From NCBI GenBank assembly GCA_020284085.1, contig JACEVL010000032.1, forward strand, positions 1,561,001-1,625,000: a DNA stretch of 64,000 bases, in the 5' to 3' direction. Each line of letters starts with the position of its first letter. Position 1 is the first letter of the stretch. This DNA comes from Aporrectodea caliginosa (Eukaryota > Annelida > Clitellata > Crassiclitellata > Lumbricidae). Below the pieces are notes generated by a model, which searched no databases, was not told the origin of the DNA, and saw only the letters and a list, made by a program, of their open reading frames with translations. The translations under genes and the position numbers were made by a program. Below, one piece after another: positions 34,510 to 46,129 of the stretch.

Positions 34510-34967
34510 TATTCATTCATTCATTCATTGCGTCATTTTATATAGCGCCCCTTCAAGGTTACTACTCAGGAGCGCTCCCGACCCCAGCACGGCTGAAAAA
34601 GGACAGTTTTGAGGCAAGTATAGAAAGATTCAGTGTATTCTGGGGTGCAAGCGCAGCGTCAAAGGGAGCCTGTTCCAGAGGGAGGGGCCAACCACTGAGA
34701 AGGCGCGATTCTGCTTAGTAGCTGTGCGCGGGCAAAGGGACCATGAGCACGCCCAGCTCAGTAGAGCGGAGAGAGCGACGACCCGGATCACCCAAGGTAG
34801 GGCAGCAGAGGTCGCGTAGATAGGCAGGGGCTAGGCCGAGCAAGGACCGCCAGACCAAAGCGATGATCCGATACGAGATCCGCTGCAGTAGGGGGAGCCA
34901 ATGAAGCACATCCAGCATATAACCTGAGACGTGGCCAAATTTGGGAATACGTCCGCAAAGGCGTGCG
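34510..34967 (-). mobile_element. L2-like LINE 3' fragment
   Basis: Minus strand: RIPKFGHVSGYMLDVLHWLP, LLGLAPAYLRDLCCP, then a 3' end 'gcgctatataaaa' and an (AATG)n tail at 34510-34530. Same family as 18790-20820. Inserted within the endonuclease region of LINE family M. Confidence 0.8.
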
Positions 34968-35064
34968 GCAGTTATTCTAGTTGGTCGAGTAATGATAGGG
35001 AGAAAATGATGGGCAAGCATACAATTATAGAAATTTGGTAGTTTGCTTATGCGTATAGACTGAG
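34968..35064 (-). mobile_element. LINE family M, endonuclease middle piece
   Basis: Minus strand LPNFYNCMLAHHFLPIITRP and TRIT, the PTRIT block of AP endonucleases, squeezed between the L2-like insertion and transposon copy B. Confidence 0.65.
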
Positions 35065-36460
35065 TCATTTTCCGGTAACATGGTAAATTCACTAATTCAA
35101 CAAGCCAAAAAAAATTTTCAAAATACTTTTTTGCTTTGGAACAAATCTTCAAAATTTCTATTTCACAAATATATATTTGGTTTTGCACTAATATGTAAAT
35201 ATAAATAGTTTTTGGCAGAAAAAAATATCCTTACTAAAATATTTATCCACTCCGTTACTGTATACATATAGGCCTAAGATCTGTTTAATACAGTGTACAG
35301 CTTCTGTTGTGTATTTTGACATGCCAATATGTTATTAGTATTAATATTAATGAAATAGAAATAAAAGAAATTAGAATACATATAATTATTTGATTCCATC
35401 ACAGTTTCATTTATTTAGAAAAAGGTCCACTCCGTTACGGAAATAGAAGCAATTAATGTTAAGTTGAATAAATATTTTTGCCCAAACAACTAAAAAGAAA
35501 CCACTTGAGCCAATCATTCCCAGTGATCGAATAAATAGAAAACACCCAAATATTTATGGTATTGCTTTAAAAATCTGCTCACAAAATTAAAATACCACGC
35601 CATTTAGCCTATAATAAGTCCACTCCGTTACTATCTTTCGAGTGTCGAGCACAATTTTTCCACTCCGTTACATAGCTGTCCCATGCGTTACCAAATAAAT
35701 GTTAACGGAGTGGACAGGTAACGGAGTAGACAATTTGGATTGCAGCTCGGTAAATACCATATTATTATCGCTCACGCGTCCACGTCAATCGTCGGTCAAA
35801 TCATTATATTGCTCATAAGCGTTATATCACAAATATTATTGGAATTAAATTTATTCATAATCATTGTAAAAATGCAGTAACCGAGTGGCTGTATAATAAA
35901 AAAAACACATCTGTTACGAAATAGAAAATTAGTAAGAAATTTGTCGGACCATTCATATCGTTGGTGAAGATATAAATAGCTTACATAGATCTTCACAGAA
36001 GAGATGAGTCAAGTTGCGCGACCACAAAATTGAATGGTTCTGAGATACAAGATTATTTTACATGGCAACGGAGTATACATAAATCCTGGGGACAAGTTTT
36101 AACAAATTTCTTTTAATTATACTGAAGATACGGTTCACCAAGTTGTATCTTAAAACATGCACGAATATATAACACATGAGAAACACGTGAATGTTTTCGC
36201 TTAATACAAAACATTTTGAAATGGTAGACTAAAGCAATAAGTACCATAGCCTAGGGAAAGTATCGGCGTGGAATATTTTTGATTCAAAATAAATGTTAAT
36301 AAATTGCGTTATTGTTTTGAATAACTTTCAAATATCTTAAATTGTTGACTGATCGATAACATTTTAATATCAACACTTAGCATAATCAGACTAGGTGTAG
36401 TTTTTCGAGAAATGACTGGGGACAGCTGAATTGTGAATTCATGCAATTACCGGAAAATGA
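35065..36460. mobile_element. Non-autonomous DNA transposon, copy B
   Basis: 1396 bp, full-length relative of 14433-15810. Termini TCATTTTCCGGTAAC and TTACCGGAAAATGA. It has the same internal CCACTCCGTTAC motifs on the left (near 35250, 35427, 35618, 35657) and the reversed form on the right (near 35702, 35718, 35877). Inserted in the LINE endonuclease just after GDFNIDLLKVDE. Confidence 0.8.
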
Positions 36461-36655
36461 CTCATCTACCTTTAGAAGGTCGATGTTGAAGTCTCCCAAT
36501 AGTAGGCTACTACTTCTTTTTTTATTAGAGATTTCAGATAGTAGACATTCAATTTCTTCAGAGAATCCATCCAACTCTTCGCCAGGTGGCCTGTACGATA
36601 GAAGGCATGTAACCAGCTTCGAAAGCCTAACATCCTTGCCAGCCACCACCAACGC
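36461..36655 (-). mobile_element. LINE family M, endonuclease N-terminal piece
   Basis: Minus strand RLSKLVTCLLSYRPPGEELD, then RSSSLLLGDFNIDLLKVDE: the YRPPG and GDFNI blocks of AP endonucleases. It may belong to a slightly different LINE copy from 37628-38419, because both contain the strand leading into YRPPG. Confidence 0.7.
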
Positions 36656-37627
36656 TAGTGTGGTTCAGGGTTCGGTCCTTGGTCCGCCTGAATACATAAC
36701 CGGAACAGCCGACCTCCATCCTGTGCACGATCTGAACCGGCTGTTAGCATATGCAGACGATTCTTACTTGCTCATTGGGTCACGAAATAGCAGTACAGCC
36801 CAGAATGAGCTCCGCAATATCCACTCCTGGGCTAATGGTAAGAACCTGCGCATCAATTCTGCCAAGACCCGCGAAATGGTTGTCGTGCGCCGCAACATGC
36901 CCTCCCTCGCTTCGCAGCCATCGGTCTCTGGTGTTAAGAGAGTGACGACCATGAAGATCCTCGGATAGCCATCGGCGAGAAACTGACAGTCACTGAACAT
37001 GTCAACAACATCCTCAGCTCCTGCCCTTCATCTATGTACGCTCTGAAAACTCTGAGAGGACGTGGTATGCCAGCACAGGCCTTGCACGTGGTGACACGTG
37101 CTACCACGATGGCGAGAAGAGAATGATGCATGCGTCTCCAGCCTGGTGGAGGTACATGAGAGCAGGAGACCGAGATCGCCTGGAGCGTGTCACTCAGCGA
37201 CTGAGAAGTGCGGGGTTTCTGCCGGGAGACACCCCGACTGTCGATGGTCTGGCCAGCCGAGCTGATGACGTGTTGTTTAATGCCATCATAAATGACCTGG
37301 GGCATGTCTTACGTCGAATGTGCCAGGAGCGACCGACAAGTCGATATGACCTCCGACCTAGGCCCCACCCTTTCGTCATTCCAGCAAAGGACAGCAAGAA
37401 CTTTCCACCGCGCATGCTGCACAAAAACATTTACTAGCTGCCCTGTGTGGTCTTACATTCCATATAGTGTACAACAATCCAATACATTTATCCAGTATAG
37501 ATATGAACATTATCTACATCTATAATTAGTTTTAGCTCCTTTATAATAGCAATAAGTTACGCACTTTTGTCGATGGCTGCGTTCAGACAGCCAGTTTTGA
37601 ATAAACGAAAATACAATACAATACAAT
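36656..37627 (+). mobile_element. LINE family C, copy 3
   Basis: 5'-truncated within RT motif B: VVQGSVLGP, then an intact LLAYADDSYLLIGS, NLRINSAKTREMVV, VKRVTTMKILG, frameshift at about 36965, then MHASPAWWRYMRAGDRDRL, RYDLRPRPHPFVIPA and RMLHKNIY to a stop at 37435-37437. The 3' UTR ends with AATAAA and an (AATAC)n tail at 37608-37627. Inserted in opposite orientation into LINE family M. Confidence 0.85.
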
Positions 37628-38419
37628 GTATATAGCTCCCACTAGTATAGCACCGGACTTAAATGGGACTCGTACGAACAATCCCTCAAAGGTGGTTACA
37701 TTATTACATTTCACAGGATCATATGGTACGAATGTGAGCTCTTTTCTAATAAGGAATCCAACTCCTCCCCCATGGCCATGCCCCTCGGTCTGTGGACAAA
37801 TTGGTACCCAGGAATGTTTATCAAGTCTTCAGTGTTTTTGTCTATTCAGGTTTCAGTCAGTGCAAGAATGGAAACAGGTAGTATATCTAGAAAGTCCCTG
37901 ATTTCGACTAGCTTAGGTAATAGACTACGGCAATTGATGTGAATAATCGATAGGGAAGTAGGCAATGATGCGAGTTTAGAGCCCAAAGTGTGGAGAGAGA
38001 GTTAAAGGTTATTGCAGGTCACATTTGAGAAATAGTTGTAGTCAGGGTCAGTATCTACACTATTCAGCAAGTAAGCGGTTACCCGATTCATCGGTTAATA
38101 GCTCAAGCCTCAAGTCGGATAGATAACGTTGAGGCCGGTCTATACAAGGCTCACGGAACGCACTAGCAGGTGTTGTATCGCCATCTGTATAGCTATGGAT
38201 CATTTCATCACTTTCAGTATTGTTAAAGGGCAGTTCCTCATTAATACATAGGGGACAAACCCATATGGCCCGCGCTACAATGTGTCTTAGATCAACTTTA
38301 CAACAGTGAGGGTGAAACACCTTGTCGCACTTAGAACAGCAAGCATGACTAACAGGATTCGTTATTGGGCGTGTGCACAAATAACAGGTAGACAGGTCAC
38401 CGCCTGGGTGAGTAGCCAC
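37628..38419 (-). mobile_element. LINE family M, ORF2 start: PHD-like finger + endonuclease
   Basis: Minus strand from 38419: a Cys/His-rich module, CYLCTRPI, ACCSKCDKVFHPHCC and ARAIWVCPLCINEELPF, resembling the PHD-like fingers at the ORF2 N-terminus of some CR1/L2-group LINEs. The first frame stops at 38060. Past stops and shifts follow SIIHINCRSLLPKLVEIRDF, ILALTETW, IPGYQFVHR and SGAILVGAIY, the N-terminal AP-endonuclease blocks with the catalytic ETW glutamate. Confidence 0.75.
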
Positions 38420-39366
38420 GGTTTATAGCCTTGGGAAGGTAAGGTGAATGACCGTTAAGCTTGAAGGGTTGCTAGGTTGAATTCATAAAGATAATGCAAT
38501 TCAGCTAAGCTCAGTCAAAACATACTGATCTGCAATCATACAATTGTTATCTACATACAGATTTCAGTTCCCGATTCCTAATTCATATCGTTCACATCAT
38601 TCATATTGATTTCGAGAAGCCTACATGTATGTTCGACACATTCATGATATAAATATCAGCAGTAACAGAAAAGGAGAATAGAGGATTCATTCATCTCCGT
38701 AAATTCCATATCAATTCACATCTGCATCGACGACTTCACAAAGAGCAAATAAATCAGTTCATCTCTGCACCAATAACAGTAATCTCTTCAGCTTAAAGTG
38801 CAGTAGAGGTAATGACGAGCACATAGACTTCTTGATTAGGCCTAAATGTTCACGTAGTGCAACTATTAGACAGAGAGTAGGCCTAAATTACACAATAAAT
38901 GCAAAACAAAACAACAATGCAGAAGTTCAGTCTTAGGATATCTACATTAACTCAATAGGAAATAAGTGAATTGGAGAGAACAGAATCTTAATGAAACTTC
39001 ACGAGTCAAGTATCTACATTCGTATCAGACAGAATACAACATATACTCACCATAAGACCATCGTAGGAGAGTATTTTTCTTCTTATAGATCTCATCAATT
39101 CATCGGTAATCTCATCAGCTCAAGATACAAAAAACAGAATGACGAGAACACAATCTTCTTGATTAATTTTCATATAATGCAATAACTGGAGAAAAATAAA
39201 AATATATCATCAGAGAAAATTCTTCTTCTTAAAGATCACTCAACTCATTAGCAGCTTCGAGTTCGCAAAGCGCAATAAAGGAACCTGAGGGATCACTTCA
39301 GCTCATCAGCAGCTTCGACTTCTCAAAGTACCTTCTTAATGATAGTATCTTCCTATTAATATATCT
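38420..39366. other. Spacer between LINE ORF1 and ORF2 remnants
   Basis: No coding signal. Contains imperfect repeats of 'ctcatcagc..cttcgacttctcaaag' at about 39240-39330. It could be an insertion into the LINE or part of its leader. Confidence 0.3.
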
Positions 39367-39736
39367 TCATTTGTAGTACACAGAGAGAAAGAACGATAGG
39401 AGTTGCTCTACCGGATCAGAGGCTGAGAATGAGGCCATGGCTGTGGATGATGGCAGGAGGTCTTCCAACTGCTGGAGTGAGGTTATTTTGATGGGCTTCT
39501 CGGTTGAGGAGTTCGACCGTCGGATTAGGTTGTTCCCTCCGGATGTCCAGGTAGAGTGGATCCTCTGGTCCCTCAGTAGTCCTCTGGTTTTGGCAAAGAT
39601 GAGAGAATTCGTTCGTGTTAGATGGTCGTTGAAATAAATGGAAGAGGACTTGGATTCATATAGGCTCTTTAAGGACCCTCGAGAAGCAAAGATTGAATCC
39701 CGTATCCGTCTGCCAACGAATCCAACAACCAATGGG
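39367..39736 (-). pseudogene. LINE ORF1 C-terminal remnant
   Basis: Minus strand RRIRDSIFASRGSLKSLYES, YFNDHLTRTNSLIFAKTRGL, RIHSTWTSGGNNLIR and KPIKITSLQQLEDLLP to a stop at 39367. This matches the C-terminal domain of CR1-type ORF1 proteins (iNe.LT, aR.L, i.saWT..G.i, pi.I.s..dL). Truncated at 39737 by a hAT-like terminus. Confidence 0.65.
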
Positions 39737-39900
39737 CAGTGATGGGCAAAATACTTTACAAAAGTATTTTGAAAATAAAATAAAATACTTTCAAAAGTAT
39801 TTTGAAAATACAAAATAAAATAGTATTTGAAAAAAAAATACTTTTTGAAAATAGTTTTTCAAAAATACTTTTGCGAAATCAACATTCTTTACTTTTATTG
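39737..39900. mobile_element. hAT-like terminus, solo
   Basis: Begins CAGTGATGGGCAAAATACTT, a common hAT start, and continues with several inverted and direct copies of AAAGTATTTT. No matching right end was found in the window. Confidence 0.5.
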
Positions 39901-40324
39901 CTACTCACTAGTGTGTACCGTTACATCGCATTAGTGTGCTTGACAGTGATCCATAGTTTCCAATGACTCGAAGCATTGATATAATTGTAATTGCAATTAG
40001 TAACTTCTATTGTGCCGGTGTCTAATGCACAAGGAATAGACCGATGTCACACCAAAATCAAGCCGTAATCAGGTCAATATCCAGAAGATATCCTTCACAT
40101 TAAGACAGATAGGCAGCCTATGATGGTGGATAAGCGGTTTCAAAGAGACCATTTTTAAGTTGAGAACGAAATGAACACAAGCCACTGATCAGAGCGCACA
40201 TACACAAGAAGGGAGTTCCAAAATGTAGGTATAGCAATGGAAAACACTCGTTCACCAAGAACAGTTGATATAGGTATGCATGATGCAAAGAAAAGAAGAC
40301 CAGTCATTCTGAGTTTACGAGTTC
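39900..40324. other. No gene seen
   Basis: Region downstream of the PC4 gene (on the minus strand). It includes 40205-40310, which resembles a LINE-associated conserved phrase but cannot be assigned. Confidence 0.25.
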
Positions 40325-41066
40325 TTAGAATTTAAATTGATTCGTAGTGAAATCTACGCCGAAAGGGTTGCATTCCAAACAGCTGAGGTATCCGATTTGA
40401 TTGGCATGGTCTTCGCTCGCGTAGCACGGTGTGGCATCTTTGAGTTCGGGTAGGGTTCGATGCAAGTCGTGGATAGTCGATATGAGCGTCTCCCATTCGT
40501 CCAAACGTAAAGCGATACCGCTACGCGTGGGACGTTCTTTGGTAGAGTTAGGTGGTATGACACAACGACGAATGTTTACGCATTTCATTCCATGAGAAAT
40601 TGTCACGTAGTATTTACCACCGATATGTTGATGATACTCGACCGGCTGATCCGCTTTGAGTAAGTCCGCGTTTCTGTCGATTTCATCGAGGTGGGCGTGG
40701 AACGTAGCCCATCTGACTTTAGTGAAACCGACGCCCTTCTTGGTCGGATACGACTTGTCGTTGTCGACGTTGGCGTATTCTCTAATGTGCACCATCAGCT
40801 TGTCTCGGTAGATAGTAGCGGACAAATAACGGTCGTTTCCTAGAGGTTCTTTGAAAAGATCTCGCTTTACGTTCCTCGACTTTGCCTATAATACCAATAT
40901 ATATAGTTTAGATATTATGAAATAGTAAAAACATTGCATATGATGATGATGCTGTTGAAATTCATTTCCTTATAGAAACATTTATCTAAAATTAAATGTA
41001 TTGGTTTATACTCACGGCCGATGCTGTCGCTTTAGCTGCTGTAGACATCTTAGTAAATGGAGCCAT
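40325..41066 (-). CDS. Tandem PC4 (SUB1)-domain protein, two exons
   Basis: Exon 1 is 41066-41016 (MAPFTKMSTAAKATASA, donor GTGAGT); exon 2 is 40885-40325 (acceptor TATTATAG), phase 0, total 203 residues. PC4 domain 1, about residues 30-88: GNDRYLSATIYRDKLMVHIR, EY, a charged loop, then PTKKGVGFTKVRWATF and a helix. Domain 2, about 95-158: GGKYYVTISHGMKCVNIRR, then TRSGIALRLDEWETLISTI. Both keep the four-strand-plus-helix pattern of human PC4, which binds single-stranded DNA and coactivates Pol II transcription; the normal protein has one domain and dimerises, so a two-domain chain could fold as an intramolecular dimer. Open throughout, with clear splice sites and a promoter. Function in this organism is inferred. 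Confidence 0.85.
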
Positions 41067-41550
41067 TATTGACGTCTTCGATTAGCTGGATCGTCTTCGA
41101 TTCGGTGGCGAAATGTAAAGACTAATGCGTGTGTGCGAGCTCTTATAAGATCGTGCAAATTATGTGCGCATGCGCGTGGCTGCGTATTCTGATTGGAAGA
41201 TGGTAGAAACATGTTTGAACTTGTTATGGATTGAAGTGCGCACGCGTACGAATGCGTACTCTGATTGGACGATGATAGAAACTATACGTTTCTTGACCAT
41301 GGAAACGATTACAACAAACTTCCTATTTGTATGCTAATGAGGTCATGTGACGAGGTCACGTGACTGTTACGTAATAGGTCAGGTGGGGCACTAATGATAT
41401 GCTAATTAGTTCAAAGTGCATTCGAGCGTAGGTGAGGCACAAACTAGGCGTGCCGTCGTCATGGAAACTAGGTCAACAGACTTCCATTGTTGTGCTATTA
41501 ATAAATATGACGTCATAGGTCACGTGACTTGCGTGGACCAATCAGGAGGC
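41067..41550 (-). promoter_or_regulatory. Promoter of tandem-PC4 gene, modular
   Basis: Reading away from the ATG on the minus strand: TCTTATAAGA (41141-41150, a TATA box about 80 bp upstream), then two CCAATCAGA boxes (41188-41196 and 41260-41268) inside a duplicated block of about 72 bp. Farther out a second duplication (about 41295-41370 and 41458-41532) carries ATGCTAAT octamer-like sites (41331, 41399), CACGTG E-boxes (41357, 41521) and a TGACGTCA CRE (41509). A third CCAATCAGG is at 41538. Sites are read from sequence; activity is inference. Confidence 0.6.
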
Positions 41551-41604
41551 TTCCTACCCTCCGCACCTCCCCCTCCGCTCCCCCATTAACTAGAATCCGC
41601 TGTG

Positions 41605-41750
41605 TGTACACTACTTACATGCAATATTGTAATTGAAATACAATTACAATTACTGGACTTAAAATGTAATTCAATTACAATTACAATTAAAGAACTTGTA
41701 ATTCAATTACGTAATTCAATTACATGTGTTTCAATTATTGAACAACACTG
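41605..41750. mobile_element. hAT-like terminus, solo
   Basis: ATTACAATT-type repeats ending TTGAACAACACTG at 41750, i.e. CAGTGTTGTTCAA on the other strand, a typical hAT end. No partner in the window; it does not pair with 39737. Confidence 0.5.
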
Positions 41751-41759
41751 CACTCTCTC

Positions 41760-42190
41760 GAGGAAGGAGATTCGCTTCTGTAGCGCCTGGACTTGAATTA
41801 AAGAACAATTCTGTTGAGAGGAAAAGGGCCTAAGTGAACCTAGGAGGGTCACTGCCCCAGACCGGGTAGCCATGGGCGGCCACACACGCCATCTTGGGAG
41901 TATCTCAACAGGCCCTAGAGAAGCGGAAACACAAATCCCAAAGGAGGAGGAGCTATGTAAACTACCTATGGATCCCTCTTCTCCGTGCTTAGGCCTATCT
42001 GCCGAGAAAGTAGCCACTGGCCGTTTTGCCCGTGACCTGAGTTCAAAGCCGGAAACCCTTACCCAAGGCCTCAGTAGGCTAGACACCCTGTCCTCTCAAC
42101 AGCGCGAATGGTCGCCAGGAGGCGACACGGTCGCGACAGTACCTGCTGCCCATCAAGAAGTCTGTCAATTGGACATTAGGTAGCACATTT
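41760..42190 (+). other. GC-rich block with unrecognised frame
   Basis: Distinctly GC-richer than its surroundings, with a 103-codon frame (41872-42183) opening at an ATG in a weak context. No domain recognised and no splice support; it could be an untranslated or repeat-derived sequence. Confidence 0.25.
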
Positions 42191-42495
42191 GTACTTCTTA
42201 GAATTATTAGCCAATATTAGAATAACAGAGTGCAGCTGTGGGATGATCGCTTTGAATATCAGACAACACCTTTGTAGATATCAATAGCCAAAATTACAAC
42301 AATAGAATGCAATCATGAATTCCGCATGGAATGCAACACGCCTGATACATCATTTGCAGGAGTAATCCGAAGTGTTTTTAACAGGTTGAGCTGACATATC
42401 GACCCCAGAACCCAGAGACTCAATCCACAGTGGCACAGTAATGCACAAATAGCCAGTATGATTTAAGCTCGAGATGGCATTATGATTATGTAGAT

Positions 42496-42843
42496 CAGTG
42501 CTGTCCAACCTTTTTGACACCGCGGGCCACCGAAGAAGTAATTTTTGAAGCCGAGGGCCGCACCAGTCAACTCAAAAGCAGCGACTAAAATTTATTGAAA
42601 ATTATTAACTGTATTATAATTAATTATGGAGTTATCATAATGAATGCGTCTTGGGAATTGGATTTTGTGTACACATTGTCAAATGATAAGCCAAGTTACG
42701 AACAATAGCTATGGAAGTAGGCCAGTGACTGTCTTTTACTTAATTTTAACAGAAATTGCAAATATTTAGCGAGCTGCGGCGGGCCACTTAGAATCTTCCG
42801 GCGAGCCGCATGCGGCCCGCGGGCCGCGGGCTGGACAGCACTG
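42496..42843. mobile_element. hAT MITE
   Basis: 348 bp, termini CAGTGCTGTCCA and TGGACAGCACTG (12-bp inverted repeats), perfect 8-bp TSD ATGTAGAT (42488-42495 and 42844-42851). The subterminal regions are very GC-rich (GCGGGCC repeats). Confidence 0.95.
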
Positions 42844-42851
42844 ATGTAGAT

Positions 42852-44560
42852 GATCACATGTGGGGAACCAAGCAATTCAGCAAATCAAGCTCTAATGGTC
42901 CGAGCCAACCATAGTCATCATAAGAATGAAACAAAACAAAATTATTAATTCCATCCTTAGTTAATCATCAAGTATCCTCATGAAGGTAATTAATTAATGC
43001 AAGTCAATGGAATAAAACTGTGCTTGACCATAATTAATGCAGAGTACATGTAATTTCCAAAATTATTAGTAGTAACTAAAATAAAAATCCAGTAACTATA
43101 ACTCTAACTAAAAATTACTAACTCTAGATGTTGCTATAACTAAAATGAAGGCACTTGTCGGTTTTACGACCCCCAAAAGATCTTTTAATTATAACTAGAC
43201 GAGACCCCTGTAGGCCTACAGGAATGTGTTCGCGACAGTTAATATCTGTCTTGTAATGACGACACTAAACCTAACCCTGACTCTAACCGCCCCTAAGGAC
43301 TTCAAGTTTTATAGTCCATATCGGTTACGTTGAGGTTATGCCTCGTTGTTACGCGCCGTGAGGGTCGGTTAGGGTCTGGGTTAGGGTCGTCCATGTTTTC
43401 TAATGACGAAACGTTGCTTAAAAGGAAAGAAACGCGTAGAAATTTATTCCGGTGCATAACAGGCAAGGTAGACGCAAGAATGCAATGGGGTGAATTAACC
43501 GACAAGGTAGACGAAAAATGAAATGAGGTGAATTAACCGACAAGTACCAAAATTTTCAATATTTACACTTCCGTTTCGTAGTGTTCGTTCAGGTTTATGA
43601 CGTAACAGATAAGTTCTGACGTAACATAGAATTAAAATAACGTAGAATATGAAGAATTTTAAATGAGGTTATATTTATATTATGAAGAATTCTGGGGTCG
43701 TGAAACCGACAAGTACCAAAATGAAAAACCATTAACTATAACTGTAACTTTAACTAAAATAAAATCTGTAAGGGGATCACACTGCTTGTTCGTCGGAGGG
43801 CACGCAGGACTACGCGAGCTAAGGAATCTTGAATGGGTTGCAGCCTGTTGAGTTCATAATAAAATAATATACAATCAATGAAAATGTGACGTCATTTGTA
43901 AATTTTGGATTACTTGTAATTGCCTTTAATAAACACAGCGGTTGCCTTAGTAAGAGCTTTAGGCCTATCGAATCAGAAAGCTTGTTTTCTTTGCCTTTGG
44001 TTGCCATGATGATCAATAACCTAATACACATCATCGTACTGTTATATAAGCGATACGCGAGATATTAATCTCTGTGATTGCCCTGAAATCATAAGGCTCA
44101 AGAAAAAAATACGGTTTTAAAACCATGCATGTACGCTAGATAGGACGTTCATTGCACCCACAGTTTGTTCATCAGTTAGCCGCTGTTGGAAAACTCCGGG
44201 CCCAATGTGGGAAAAACGTTTCTAGGGATATTCCGTACAGTTTCCGTTGTTTCTTTTTCAAACGCTTCTAATATGTACATAGTTAACTTTTAACGGAGGA
44301 CTGATATTACCCGCGAGTGTGCGACCCTCATAGTCCAGGAGTCAGGCGAGGACCTCCTAACGCGTGCGGTGGTCAGTTCTTCTACAAGAAAAACTCTTGA
44401 TCAAAGCCGGCTCTCAAGTTTCTGAATACCCCATCACAGTTCCATTCTTTCTGGCTGTAGTCTATAGGACTCATAAAGGATCTCGGTCTTTAATGAGAAA
44501 CGACTAAATCTGATATTCTATTCAAAATCTTCAAACTCCTGAATGCACTTTGAAAACAAA
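42852..44560. other. No gene seen; small repeats
   Basis: Contains a roughly 42-bp tandem duplication at about 43461-43545 ('aaggtagacg..gaattaaccgacaag'), 'aactataactctaactaaaa' phrases near 43095 and 43735, and a few TTAGGG/TTAGGGTC hexamers at 43368-43392 that are too few to be telomeric. No coding domain. Confidence 0.35.
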
Positions 44561-44829
44561 AACAGCCTACACGCAAAAAGACATATTAGAATGTAAATTA
44601 TGCATACATAAATAAGTACATGCATACATACACACATAAATGTCCGAATATGCCTCTTTCGTCCTGATCTCCCTTTCTATGCCTCTCCACATATCTCTCG
44701 CTTGGTCTCTTCCTGTCTCCCTTTCTCCCTCACCACATCTCTTGAACCGTCTGTCTCTTTTTAATATTTAGGACTCTCTACATCTCTCTAGAGTCTACAC
44801 ACTGTATACATATATACAGTTATATATTA

Positions 44830-45188
44830 TACATACATTCATACATACATACATACATGTATACATACATACGTATATACGCACGTACACACACAGACAT
44901 CTCTGTCCCTCTCTTTGCACATCTCTATAGTATACACACTACACATACGTAAATATATGCATATTGCACACATACATACATATGCATGCAAACATACATG
45001 TGCCCACATACACACATGCATAATCACATAATTACAAACTCACATAAGCACATTTTCATATATTCAGATATTGACGTATTTACGTGTTTGCATACATACA
45101 TACATACATACATACATACATACATACATACATACCTACCTATATACATACATTTATACATACATACATACATACATACATACATACA

Positions 45189-45220
<32 letters not shown>

Positions 45221-45235
45221 CATACATATATACAC
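44830..45235. repeat. (CATA)n microsatellite region
   Basis: CATA/TACA repeats, interrupted at 44870-45085 and nearly pure from 45087 to 45235. Long open frames on both strands here are repeat artefacts. Confidence 0.95.
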
Positions 45236-45239
45236 ACAT

Positions 45240-46129
45240 TAGGCTGGTTCTTAAAAATAAAAGTTTGAAACTACTGTTCGCCAAGGTTCCATTTGGTTCC
45301 ATTCCCTCCAGAAACATTGCACAAAAAGTTTTATGAACAAATTTTAATATTTAGGACTGGCACAACAACACCATCAAAGTTTTAACCCTTATCAAATAAA
45401 GGAACACTTTCGAAAAGTAAGCATAATAGTTGTAATCAACCATGAAAAGTGAACATTTAAACCAGGGATAGATTCAACTGCGTGTAGCCTAGTAGGTCCA
45501 GATTATAACACAATGACATTTATTGCATGCCTGGTTACTAGTGATTACACTGATTAGTGATTAAAATTAGTTATTAGAGTTATTATTATTATTGAGGAAA
45601 TGGTAAAAAGTTAATAACTTCTACAAATATGGGGATATTCTGAAATTAACAAATCATTTTATTCAGTTTTAAGAGCTCTTTCAAGCGGTATACTGAATGG
45701 CAGTTAATTAGTTTTCAATTAGAATATTTTACAAGAAAACCTACAATTTTCTCGAAAAAACGCTTTGTCTCGTAACTTTGGCCCTCTGGTGGGGGCGGAA
45801 GACATTAATAATTTTTTTAAAATTTTGAACAGTGTTTGATCCATGCCATTAGGCAGCTTTTGGTTGCTATTACTTTTCGAATTTCTAATGTTCGCTTATT
45901 TTCCACTACACCCTTTTGTGTATGCTTGTTCGAATAGATTTGTGGTTATCGGTCTCAGGAACTCACGGATCAAATACCACTAGAATGCCAATAAAAATTA
46001 ATAATAAACAATCAACGAGAACATAAACATTGTAGAAATTATTTTTAAGTTGTGCTTAAGTAAAATCATCCAGCTTTTCTGTTGAAAACTAAACATAGGT
46101 CCAAAAATGCGAATCAAATACTTATACTC
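45240..46129. other. No gene seen
   Basis: AT-rich non-coding sequence up to the assembly gap. Confidence 0.3.

Noticed and set aside
39737..41750. A hAT element carrying the PC4 gene
   Set aside because: The two hAT-like termini belong to different repeat types (AAAATACTTT against ATTACAATT) and the flanking 8-mers CCAATGGG and CACTCTCT do not match.
41872..42183. 103-codon plus-strand frame
   Set aside because: GC-rich but without domain, splice sites or a repeat of the frame elsewhere.
43368..43392. Interstitial telomere repeat
   Set aside because: Only a few irregular TTAGGG-like hexamers.
44839..45336. Cys/Tyr/Val-rich and His/Thr/Tyr-rich frames
   Set aside because: Artefacts of the CATA microsatellite.
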